A DNA stretch of 64,000 bases from an uncultured Salinimicrobium sp. (GTDB lineage Bacteria; Bacteroidota; Bacteroidia; Flavobacteriales; Flavobacteriaceae). A model generated the notes under the pieces. It was given only the letters and a program-made list of their open reading frames with translations. It did no database searches and had not been told where the DNA came from. This document shows positions 7,739 through 15,459 of this stretch, piece by piece. A program made the position numbers and the translations under genes. How positions within the stretch are numbered: the first letter of the stretch is position 1; every line of letters starts with the position of its first letter. The stretch is taken from contig CAMPKA010000006.1 in assembly GCA_946887075.1 (NCBI GenBank), positions 69,611 to 133,610 of the forward strand, given 5' to 3'.

Positions 7739-10033
7739 TTAATTTTCCGCTTCGAGGAGCTCAAAGGAGCCCTGCATGTCGTGGGCGGAACTTCCGGCTA
7801 TGAAGAAACCGAATTCCCCGGGTTCATAGACATACTCCAGATCGCTGTTATAAAATTTCAGGTCGTCAGCACTGATCGTAAAGGTGACTTCCCGGGATTC
7901 CCCTTTAGGAATGAAGATCTTTCTGAACCCTGCGAGTTCCTTCAGGGGCGGACTGATGCTTCGCACCTTATCGGAAATATACAACTGAACGACTTCTTCC
8001 CCGTCGTAGGCACCTGTATTGGTAACCGTGGCGCTCAGGGTGATCTCCTCCCCGGGATGAAAGTTCTCCTTATCTGCTTTTACATCGGAATATTCAAAAT
8101 CTGTATAGGAGAGCCCATATCCGAAAGGAAATAGCGGGGTGTTGGGAGCATCGAGATAGTTCGACTTGAACTTCTCGAATCTGTTTTCTGGTGCTGGTCT
8201 TCCCGTATTCCGGGCGCTGTAGTAGATCGGGATCTGCCCGACGTTTCTTGGCCATGTGGCGGTGAGTTTTCCCGAGGGGTTGTAATCTCCGAATACCACA
8301 TCGGCGATAGCGTTCCCGGCTTCCACCCCTGGGTGCCAGACCTGGAGGATGCTAACGGGCAGCGCTGCTTCCTCGGCGATGGTCAGCGGCCTTCCGCTCA
8401 TCAGCACAAGGACGACCGGTTTTCCGGTTTCAACCATGGCCCGGATCAGTTTCTTCTGGCTTTCCGGGATGCTGATATCTGTACGGCTGGAGGCTTCTCC
8501 ACTCATTTCACTGGCCTCCCCGACCACGGCTACCACCACATCTGAAGCCCTGGCCGCTTCGATGGCCTCCTCGAGCAGGGCTTCGGGAGATTCTTCCGAG
8601 ATCTCGATTTTGGGACCAAAGACATTCACCTTTTTGGCAAAAGCGGTGTCGTTGCTGATATTCGCTCCTTTGGCATAGGTGATCTCCGCCTGGGGGGCAA
8701 CATGCTGAAACCCTTCGAGAACGGGTACAGATAGGCGGAAATCTCCTGTAGGTGCCCAGGTGCCGAGCATGTTGTTCTGATCATTGGCGAGGGGCCCGAC
8801 CAGGGCGATCTTCAGATCCTTTTTGAGGGGGAGAAGGTCATTGTGGTTCTTCAGAAGGACGAAGGACCGGGCTGCAGCCTTTCTGGCCAGGGCCCGGTTT
8901 TCCTCTGTGAGGATATCACGCTCTGGCCTGCTTTCATCAGAGTAGAGGTAAGGATCCTCGAGAAGACCCAGTTTGTGCTTGGCCTCCAGGATTCTCCTGG
9001 CGGCCTGGGTGACCTGGTCCTCAGTTACAAGTCCTTCGGCTACGGATTTCCCCAGGGTGGTAAGAAAACCTTCCCCTACCATGTCCATGTCGAGACCTGC
9101 CTTTAAGGCCATGGCAGAGACCGCCTGCAGATCTCCCATTCCATGTGCGATCATCTCATTGACCGAGGTATAGTCAGAGACGACCATCCCGTCGAATCCC
9201 CAGCGGTCCCGGAGCAGTTCTGTAAGCAGCCATCTGTTGCCCGTAGCGGGGATCCCGTCGACTGTGTTGAAAGAGGTCATCACCGCTCCCACTCCTGCAT
9301 CAACTGCGGCTTTGTATGGCGGGAGGTATTCGTTGAACATCTTCAGACGGCTCATATCCACCCGGTTGTAGTCTCTTCCGGCTTCAGGCGCGCCATAGAG
9401 CGCGAAGTGTTTCACTGTGGCAAGCATGGTATTAGGCTCGCTCAGATCCTCTCCCTGATATCCTTCGACCATAACCCTGGCTATGGCAGATCCGAGAAAG
9501 GCATCTTCCCCGGCCCCTTCTGCAATCCGGCCCCACCGGGGGTCCCTGGATATGTCCACCATTGGGGAAAAGTTCCAGTTGATCCCGTCGGCAGTGGCTT
9601 CCTTGGCGGCAACCTGTGCCGTTTCTTTGATCAGGTCAAGGTCCCAGCTGGAGGAAAGACCCAGTGGAATGGGAAAAGTGGTCTTGTAGCCATGGATCAC
9701 ATCGGAGCCGATCAGCAAGGGAATGCCAAGTCGGGAATGTTTTACGGCCAGCTCCTGTGCCTGCCGGACCTTTTCAGGGCTCGCCACCCCGAAGATGCCG
9801 CCCACTTTTCCAGCCCTGATCTTGGCCTCCACGTCTTCACTGACCACGGATCCTGTGGCTACCCCGCCGCCCGGGGTGAGCAGGTTAAGCTGTCCGATTT
9901 TTTCTTCCAGGGTCATCTTCTCCAAAATTGCCTCTACCTTAGGAATCCGCTGGTCTTCCTGTGCATACTGAACTCCCGTGATGAAAAAGCATAGCAGGAG
10001 TAGCTGGTATTTTTTAATCAGTCTTGTGTTCAT
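7739..10033 (-). CDS. bglX: GH3 beta-glucosidase (BglX-like), periplasmic
   Basis: A 764-residue secreted GH3 enzyme with signal peptide MNTRLIKKYQLLLLCFFITGVQYAQ. The (beta/alpha)8 domain begins EAILEKMTLEEKIGQLNLL and contains LLIGSDVIHGYKTTFPIPLG, KHFALYGAPEAGRDYN and FDGMVVSDYTSVNEM, in which the Asp of SDY is the expected nucleophile. The alpha/beta sandwich domain (RSFVLLKNHNDLLPL to about residue 600) and a C-terminal Fn3-like domain (FEYSDVKADKENFHPGEE onward) complete the standard layout. It should release glucose from beta-linked glucooligosaccharides in the periplasm. With two GH144 genes just upstream, beta-1,2-linked oligosaccharides are the likely natural substrate (inference). 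Its first 20 bases overlap the 3' end of the esterase gene, so translation is probably coupled. Confidence 0.9.
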   Translation of the reverse strand: MNTRLIKKYQLLLLCFFITGVQYAQEDQRIPKVEAILEKMTLEEKIGQLNLLTPGGGVATGSVVSEDVEAKIRAGKVGGIFGVASPEKVRQAQELAVKHSRLGIPLLIGSDVIHGYKTTFPIPLGLSSSWDLDLIKETAQVAAKEATADGINWNFSPMVDISRDPRWGRIAEGAGEDAFLGSAIARVMVEGYQGEDLSEPNTMLATVKHFALYGAPEAGRDYNRVDMSRLKMFNEYLPPYKAAVDAGVGAVMTSFNTVDGIPATGNRWLLTELLRDRWGFDGMVVSDYTSVNEMIAHGMGDLQAVSAMALKAGLDMDMVGEGFLTTLGKSVAEGLVTEDQVTQAARRILEAKHKLGLLEDPYLYSDESRPERDILTEENRALARKAAARSFVLLKNHNDLLPLKKDLKIALVGPLANDQNNMLGTWAPTGDFRLSVPVLEGFQHVAPQAEITYAKGANISNDTAFAKKVNVFGPKIEISEESPEALLEEAIEAARASDVVVAVVGEASEMSGEASSRTDISIPESQKKLIRAMVETGKPVVLVLMSGRPLTIAEEAALPVSILQVWHPGVEAGNAIADVVFGDYNPSGKLTATWPRNVGQIPIYYSARNTGRPAPENRFEKFKSNYLDAPNTPLFPFGYGLSYTDFEYSDVKADKENFHPGEEITLSATVTNTGAYDGEEVVQLYISDKVRSISPPLKELAGFRKIFIPKGESREVTFTISADDLKFYNSDLEYVYEPGEFGFFIAGSSAHDMQGSFELLEAEN

Positions 10034-10838
10034 CCTTATCTTTTTTTGTTATTGAAAATAGCCAGGGTAACAGGCAGGGTTCTGAAAAGGCAGAATCCCA
10101 GCTGTTATGATTATCCTCAGGATAGAGGGAGAGCTTGGCGTTACCCCCTTCCGAGTTGATCAGGCGCGCCATCCTTTTGGAATGCTCCGGCGGGACTATA
10201 TCATCCTTTTCTCCGTGAAAGATCCAGATCGGAAAACCTGGAGGCAGTTTGGAGGCCACCACGGGATCTCCCCCGCCACAAATGGCAAAGGCAGCAGCAA
10301 AGACCTCTGGTTTTCTTCCCAGGAGCTCAAAAGTGCCCATACCTCCCATGGAAAGCCCTCCCACATAGATCCTTGAGGGATCGACAAACTTTTCCTGCCT
10401 CAGGGAATCCACCAGCCCCATGACCAGTTCCATAGACGGGGTGGGGCCTTCTTCAAAGAGAAATTCAAAATCGTAAGGTCGCGATGTCCGATCCGCCTGA
10501 ATATTTGCCCAGTAATCCTCCTGTCCAGCCTGGGGAAAAACCACGATTGCAGGAAATTCCCGGCGGATGCTGTCCCTGAGGAACAGTTCAGCTCCGTGGG
10601 TCAGCTGGGAACGGTTGTTGTCTCCTCTTTCACCTGCCCCGTGCAGGAACAGTACCATAGGGTAGGATCCATCAGCATTAAAGTCCTGAGGATATAGGAT
10701 GCGGTAAGGCAGGGTATCCTGCTCCTGGATAAAAGTACCGGCTTTAAATTCCTCCAGATCCTGGGCATAAGCCATCAGCGGCAGCAGGAATAACATCCAA
10801 AGTAATCCCCAGGCGCTTAAAGTTGTCTTTTTCTTCAT
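10014..10838 (-). CDS. Secreted alpha/beta-hydrolase esterase (CE1/phospholipase-like)
   Basis: A 274-residue alpha/beta hydrolase with signal peptide MKKKTTLSAWGLLWMLFLLPLMAYAQ. MVLFLHGAGERG supplies the oxyanion-hole region, YVGGLSMGGMGTF carries the nucleophile Ser163, IFHGEKDDIVPPEHSK the acid, and EDNHNSWDSAF the His. This set is typical of PUL-linked esterases annotated as carboxylesterase, prolyl oligopeptidase-like or CE1. It could remove acyl substituents from the glycan before the GH144 and GH3 enzymes act; that role is inferred from position alone. It starts 4 bases after the upstream GH144 stop and overlaps the GH3 start, so all three are one transcriptional unit. Confidence 0.82.
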   Translation of the reverse strand: MKKKTTLSAWGLLWMLFLLPLMAYAQDLEEFKAGTFIQEQDTLPYRILYPQDFNADGSYPMVLFLHGAGERGDNNRSQLTHGAELFLRDSIRREFPAIVVFPQAGQEDYWANIQADRTSRPYDFEFLFEEGPTPSMELVMGLVDSLRQEKFVDPSRIYVGGLSMGGMGTFELLGRKPEVFAAAFAICGGGDPVVASKLPPGFPIWIFHGEKDDIVPPEHSKRMARLINSEGGNAKLSLYPEDNHNSWDSAFSEPCLLPWLFSITKKDKDEHKTD

Positions 10839-10842
10839 CCTT

Positions 10843-12204
10843 TCAGTTTATTGTGAAACCCAATTTCTCCAGTCCAACCTTCACTTCGGGTGCACTCATA
10901 AAGAGGTCCCAGATCAGGCCACTCCGGTAATTTTCGATCATGACGATCATCGGCCCCTGGTCGATAGCCAGATAAGCCGGCGCCACCCAGTCTTCTCCCT
11001 CCAGGCTGAACGCGTCATAGAAGCCAGCAGGTCCCCAGAGCAGGTCGTGAAGATCGGTATAGAAGTACCTCATGGCCCTGAGGGATTTTTCGGGGGTGTA
11101 GGGAATCGAACTGATTGCCGCTGTGGGGGCGACCACACCGCGATCATCATCAGGGGAGTGCGCGGCGTAACCGATTCCGCCGTCCTCCTTACGGGTATAA
11201 CTCGCTGTCAGACCCCAGGATGCTGGTCCATAGGTTTCGTAATCCTCCGGGTTCTCCTGGCAGTATTTGTAATTGATCAGGGTATGGTTGACATTGAGGT
11301 CCCAGTAATCCGCATAACGGTCCTGGATCCTTTTCGGGTTTAGGCCCAGGTAGGAGTAGTGCGCCCAGAACAGCGGACCTCCCTTATCGCCGACCGTATT
11401 GTGATTGAGAATAAGCGGGATTCCGTAGGCCTCGACATCTGTTGTGATGTCCCCGCCACGGGCCCAGCCTTCATGGTACACCTCGGGTTCAATCGCATGC
11501 TCCGGGGAGGAGGCCGCCATGATGTAGGTGATCAGGCATTCGTTATATCCCTCGATCATGAAATCCATCTCCCACTGGTAATCCGGGGACCAGTGCCAGT
11601 ATAGCCCGTCTTTCCCGTTGGTATACCAGTTCCACTCAATGCCCTTCCAGAGCTCATCATATTTTGCTGCTACCTGTTGCTCCCGGGGAGTACCGTTTTT
11701 GAGGTATTCCCTCACCACAAGGAATCCCTGGGCGAGGAAGGAGGTCTCGACGATGTCTCCGCCGTTGTCCTTTCTTCCGAAGGCTTGGGTTTCCCCGGTC
11801 TCCCCGTTGATCCAGTGGGGCCATGCCCCGTGGTACCTGGTGGTGCTGGCGAGGAAATCGGCGATCTGCTCCAGTCTGGCAACCGCAGAATCCCTCGGGA
11901 TAAACTCCCTTTCCATGCCCACGACAATGCCCATCAGTCCAAAACCGCTTCCCCCGGTGGTAACCACATGAGCATCATTCTTGGGATAATTTCCATCGGG
12001 ATGAAAACGTTCCCGGGCCATTCCGGAGTTGGGTTCCGCATAATCCCAGAAATATTTGAGCGTCTGCTTCTGGACAATGTCCATCAGGGCTTCATCAGAG
12101 AGCTCCTCTTTCACAGGCTCCGCCGGCGCGGGAGATTCCTCTGAGGTCTTGCATCCGGTGAAGAGCATCAGGATCGGGAGCATAAAAATCGTAATTTGCT
12201 TCAT
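10843..12204 (-). CDS. GH144-type endo-beta-1,2-glucanase lipoprotein (PF10091 family), copy 2
   Basis: A 453-residue lipoprotein (MKQITIFMLPILMLFTGC). The whole mature part belongs to the family often labelled glucoamylase (PF10091), which includes the biochemically described endo-beta-1,2-glucanases of GH144. Diagnostic stretches are TTGGSGFGLMGIVVGM, GRKDNGGDIVETSFLAQGFL with Asp150 and Glu153, LYWHWSPDYQWEM, PASWGLTASY, VAPTAAISSIPYTPEKSLRAM and LAIDQGPMIVMIENYRSGLIWDLFM. The D-x-x-E pair matches acidic residues reported in the GH144 pocket. The enzyme should cut beta-1,2-glucan or a related glucan at the cell surface or in the periplasm. It is a clear paralogue of the gene directly upstream; the two may differ in cleavage mode. 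The label glucoamylase should not be read as activity on starch. Confidence 0.85.
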   Translation of the reverse strand: MKQITIFMLPILMLFTGCKTSEESPAPAEPVKEELSDEALMDIVQKQTLKYFWDYAEPNSGMARERFHPDGNYPKNDAHVVTTGGSGFGLMGIVVGMEREFIPRDSAVARLEQIADFLASTTRYHGAWPHWINGETGETQAFGRKDNGGDIVETSFLAQGFLVVREYLKNGTPREQQVAAKYDELWKGIEWNWYTNGKDGLYWHWSPDYQWEMDFMIEGYNECLITYIMAASSPEHAIEPEVYHEGWARGGDITTDVEAYGIPLILNHNTVGDKGGPLFWAHYSYLGLNPKRIQDRYADYWDLNVNHTLINYKYCQENPEDYETYGPASWGLTASYTRKEDGGIGYAAHSPDDDRGVVAPTAAISSIPYTPEKSLRAMRYFYTDLHDLLWGPAGFYDAFSLEGEDWVAPAYLAIDQGPMIVMIENYRSGLIWDLFMSAPEVKVGLEKLGFTIN

Positions 12205-12220
12205 ATCAGGTATTTCTACT

Positions 12221-13552
12221 TCAATAGTTAAATTCTAGTTTGTCCAGGCCTTCTTTGACCTCCTCATTTGACATGAACAGATCCCATAACAATCCGGTCC
12301 TGTAGTTTTCGATCATGGCGACTATTGGTCCCTGGTCGATGGCGAGATATCCGTCCGAGAACCAGTCGTGCTCGATGGAGAAGGCATCATAGAACCCATA
12401 GGGACCCCAGAGCTCCTCTCCCAGGTCATAATAGAAATGGCGCAAGGCCCGCATCGATTTTTCAGGGGTGTAGGGAAAGGCAGACAGGGCTGCTGTCGGG
12501 GAAATCACTCCCAGGTCATTGGTGGGGCTATGGGCCGCGTAACCTTCATAGCTGTCCGACGCGGTAAGGCCCCAGGATTCTTCGCTGTACCCTTCATAGC
12601 CTTTGGGGTTGTCCTGCACATATTCATAGTTGATCAGCGTATGGTGCTCATTCTGGGTCCAGTAATCGGCATATCGGTCCTCCAGGTTTCGCGGATCCAG
12701 CCCGATAAAGGAATAATGGCTGAAAAACAGCGGTCCCCCGAAAGCCGGTCCCAGAGGAAGGTTCAGGCCATAATGCATTCTGTTATTGACCATATCCCCT
12801 CCGGATGCCCAGCCCTGGTGGTAGACCTCGGCAGAAACCGGGTGCGTTGGAGAGGAGGCAGCCAGTACATAGGCGATGAGTGCTTCATTCCAGCCCTTGA
12901 TCTGCATGTTCATCCGAAATCCATGGTTGGGGGACCAGTGCCAGTACAGCGTATTCTCTCCCTGGGTATACCAGTCCCATTCCACATTTTCCCAGATGCT
13001 TGTAATCCTGGAATCGATCGCAGGATCTTCAAAATAAGCCCTGCAGATCAGTAGCCCCTGGATCAAAAAGGCGGTTTCGACCAGATCCCCTCCGTTGTCG
13101 AACTCACTGAAGGCCTGGGTACTTCCCGTACCCGTATGGTACCAATGAGAGAAGGCGCCATGATAGGTCGGTACCTTTTCCAGGAAATCCAGAATTCGGT
13201 CCAGTCTCTGAAGCGCCTGCTCCCGGGTGATCCAGCCCCGTTCCACTGCTGCGGGAAAAGAAGCAAGTCCAAAACCCGTTCCCCCGGTGGTCACGATATA
13301 GGGAGACTGTCCACCGTAGGCATCATCCTGGGATCTTTCCCTGGCCATACCGCTTGTAGATTCTGCAAAGTCCCAGAAATACCCAAAGGTCTGTTGTTGA
13401 ACCAGGTCAAGAAGGGCCTCATCGGAAAGTTCCTCCTTGGGTTCTTTCGGGTCAGGTACGTAGGGTTCCTGGTATCCAGGCCCGTCGTCCTGGGAACAGG
13501 AGCTAAGGGTAAGCAGTATCAGGCAACAGAGCAATCTGTTCATGGCAGGCAT
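12221..13552 (-). CDS. GH144-type endo-beta-1,2-glucanase lipoprotein (PF10091 family), copy 1
   Basis: The open frame extends upstream to 13666, but residues 1-38 of that frame look like non-coding sequence. The ATG at 13550-13552 has an AAAAGGAA ribosome-binding site and is followed by a lipoprotein signal (MPAMNRLLCCLILLTLSSC), so it is taken as the start, giving 443 residues. The mature domain repeats every landmark of the paralogue downstream: TTGGTGFGLASFPAAVERG, EFDNGGDLVETAFLIQGLL with Asp156 and Glu159, LYWHWSPNHGFRM, EESWGLTAS, ISPTAALSAFPYTPEKSM and AIDQGPIVAMIENYRTGLLW. The predicted activity is hydrolysis of beta-1,2-glucan. It lies behind a strong hairpin that separates it from the SusCD and surface-lipoprotein genes. 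Confidence 0.85.
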   Translation of the reverse strand: MPAMNRLLCCLILLTLSSCSQDDGPGYQEPYVPDPKEPKEELSDEALLDLVQQQTFGYFWDFAESTSGMARERSQDDAYGGQSPYIVTTGGTGFGLASFPAAVERGWITREQALQRLDRILDFLEKVPTYHGAFSHWYHTGTGSTQAFSEFDNGGDLVETAFLIQGLLICRAYFEDPAIDSRITSIWENVEWDWYTQGENTLYWHWSPNHGFRMNMQIKGWNEALIAYVLAASSPTHPVSAEVYHQGWASGGDMVNNRMHYGLNLPLGPAFGGPLFFSHYSFIGLDPRNLEDRYADYWTQNEHHTLINYEYVQDNPKGYEGYSEESWGLTASDSYEGYAAHSPTNDLGVISPTAALSAFPYTPEKSMRALRHFYYDLGEELWGPYGFYDAFSIEHDWFSDGYLAIDQGPIVAMIENYRTGLLWDLFMSNEEVKEGLDKLEFNY

Positions 13553-13670
13553 TTGGTTCCTTTTGATGTTTTGCCCCGAGATCTTCCCCTGGGGGGAAGG
13601 TGCACCTCTCCTGGGAAGCCCGGAAGGGTTTTCCGGATTCCCCTGGGTCGGGAAATAAGATGCCATTAAA

Positions 13671-13705
13671 GAAAACTTCGGAAAGGATCTTCTCCTTTCC
13701 GAAGT
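13671..13705 (-). terminator. Hairpin with T-run between LamG lipoprotein and GH144 genes
   Basis: A perfect 13-base stem, ACTTCGGAAAGGA at 13675-13687 paired with TCCTTTCCGAAGT at 13693-13705, with a 5-base loop. On the minus strand the stem is followed by TTTTC and TTTAA. This is the form of an intrinsic terminator. Because it lies inside an otherwise co-directional PUL, it probably attenuates transcription so that the surface genes (susC, susD, lamG) are made in excess of the enzymes, or it ends a first transcript. Confidence 0.75.
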
Positions 13706-13718
13706 AATGCAGTCCAGG

Positions 13719-15437
13719 TTACTGATTCATCTCAGCCTGGATCTCTTCCTGTGTCAGCACCTTGTTATAGAGGCGCAGGTTGTCCATCAGACTGAGGTCG
13801 GCCAGGTGGTTCCATTCCGTGAATCTTGGAGCTCCTGACATGATGGACAAGAGGTCTGTTCCGGTCCAGTCGATGGGTGCGGAAAGGGTAGCCGTATTGA
13901 CCAGTTCCCCGTTGAGATAGATTTTGCTCTCGTTTGCCGAAATGGTGAAAGCCACATGCACCCAGTCCCCGGCAGTGACGTCGATCACGCCACCGTCGTT
14001 CCAGCTTTCTCCGCTGCCGATTCCGACATTGAGTTTGATACGCTGTTCCTCGGCATTGCCCTCTCTAAAGAGTCTGAAGCCACTGGTTCGCAGATTCTGA
14101 ACATCGGGATATCCCGCGTTCTCAGTGTCCTCCGGGCTCGCTGTCAGAATCCCTGCCCGATTGGGTTCGGCATTTACATTATACCAGAAGGTCCCGCTGA
14201 TCTCTTCTCCGAAGAGTCCGTTGGTAGAGGTGAGCAGATAGGAATCAGCAGCTCCTTCGTAGGCCGCTGAGCCTTCGATACTCGCTGTACTGAATCCCGG
14301 ATCCCCGACCACGGTGACCTCGCGGTTCGTGATGACGTCCTTATAATCCCCGTTAAAAGGCATGTGAAGCGTAACCGCGGAAGCATTGATCAGCTCCTGG
14401 ATCTGGCTTTGGGTAAGGGCGGCATCGAAGAGTCGCAATTCGTCAATCGGGCTCGTGTCGGAAAGGTGATCCCAGTAGCTAAAGGTTTCTCCCCCGGCTC
14501 CAACCGTCAGTTCGTCAACTCCGGTCCAGTCGATGGGAGCAGAAAGCGTACTGGTATTTACAGGAACTCCGTTGAAGTAGAGTACGGTCTCCTCGGGGGT
14601 GACCGTAAAGGCGACATGCACCCATTCCCCGGCGGTGGCGTCAAGGACTCCACCATCATTCCAGCTTTCGCCGGCTCCTGTTCCTACGTTGAGTTTGATA
14701 CGCTGCTCCTCAGCACTTCCTTCCCTGAACAGCCGGAATCCCTGAAAGCGGTCTGTAGCATCATCGCCGGCCACCAGGATTCCTGCCCTGGAAGGGTCCC
14801 CGCTGACCTTGTACCAGAAAGCGGCAGTGAAGGATTCTCCGGGGTTCTCCGTAAGGGGATAGGTCAGGTAGGAATCCGTGGCACCCAAATAGGCGGCCGT
14901 ACCGAGAAAGGACTCGCTGGTGAATCCGGGATCTCCAGTGATTTCGGGAGTCGTAATGGTCACGAGTTCATTGAAATCCCCGTCATAGGGGGCGTAAAAG
15001 AATTCGTTGGCGAACCTCGGGGTATAAGGAGGTTCCTTGCTGAAGGTCACGGTTTCGGTGGTGGTGTTCCCCGCCATGTCTGTAGCAGTGATCGTAAGGG
15101 TATGTTCCCCGTTTGTCACCTCGTCATAGCTCAGTTCCTCCCGCACGATCCTGTAGTCCAGGAATTCATCGAAGGTGGCAATCTCGTTTCCGTCGATGGC
15201 TACCGTAATGGTCTTGACCTCTATGTCATCCACTACCTCGAATTCAATATTTACCGAGGTAACGGGTTCTGCAACTTTGATCGTGCTGCCCTGGGTCGGG
15301 GAGCTTATCGTGATTTGGGGATCTCCTTCATCTGGTCCGGGATCCACGGCTGTGATCGGATCTATTCCGTCGTACTCACATGAAACCAGGGAGAACACGA
15401 CGAGGAGGAATCCTAATGTTTTATTCAGTTTTTTCAT
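13719..15437 (-). CDS. Surface glycan-binding lipoprotein with tandem LamG domains
   Basis: A 572-residue lipoprotein (MKKLNKTLGFLLVVFSLVSC) in the place usually held by SusE or another surface glycan-binding protein. An Ig-like domain (about 40-135; ITISSPTQGSTIKV ... TITATDMAGNTTTETVTFS) precedes two concanavalin A-like LamG domains (about 150-350 and 355-572). The two LamG units are recent duplicates and share FRLFREG, EEQRIKLNVG, GESWNDGGV and NTxTLSAPIDWTG. Such proteins hold polysaccharide at the outer surface for SusCD. No catalytic residues are expected. It follows SusD by 22 bases and ends in front of the terminator-like hairpin, which fits a susC-susD-lamG core transcript. Confidence 0.82.
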   Translation of the reverse strand: MKKLNKTLGFLLVVFSLVSCEYDGIDPITAVDPGPDEGDPQITISSPTQGSTIKVAEPVTSVNIEFEVVDDIEVKTITVAIDGNEIATFDEFLDYRIVREELSYDEVTNGEHTLTITATDMAGNTTTETVTFSKEPPYTPRFANEFFYAPYDGDFNELVTITTPEITGDPGFTSESFLGTAAYLGATDSYLTYPLTENPGESFTAAFWYKVSGDPSRAGILVAGDDATDRFQGFRLFREGSAEEQRIKLNVGTGAGESWNDGGVLDATAGEWVHVAFTVTPEETVLYFNGVPVNTSTLSAPIDWTGVDELTVGAGGETFSYWDHLSDTSPIDELRLFDAALTQSQIQELINASAVTLHMPFNGDYKDVITNREVTVVGDPGFSTASIEGSAAYEGAADSYLLTSTNGLFGEEISGTFWYNVNAEPNRAGILTASPEDTENAGYPDVQNLRTSGFRLFREGNAEEQRIKLNVGIGSGESWNDGGVIDVTAGDWVHVAFTISANESKIYLNGELVNTATLSAPIDWTGTDLLSIMSGAPRFTEWNHLADLSLMDNLRLYNKVLTQEEIQAEMNQ

Positions 15438-15459
15438 TTTTTCGTCCTTTTAAGTTGGT

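Noticed and set aside
9143..9994. Plus-strand open frame of 283 codons opposite the GH3 gene
   Set aside because: Shadow of the GH3 gene, without its own ribosome-binding site or family match.
10843..13552. Reading the two PF10091 proteins as starch-degrading glucoamylases
   Set aside because: The name is historical; sequence landmarks agree with GH144 endo-beta-1,2-glucanases and the neighbouring GH3 fits beta-glucosides.
14364..15383. Plus-strand open frame of 339 codons opposite the LamG lipoprotein
   Set aside because: Antisense to a protein with signal, Ig and two LamG domains; the translated sequence is low in recognisable structure.
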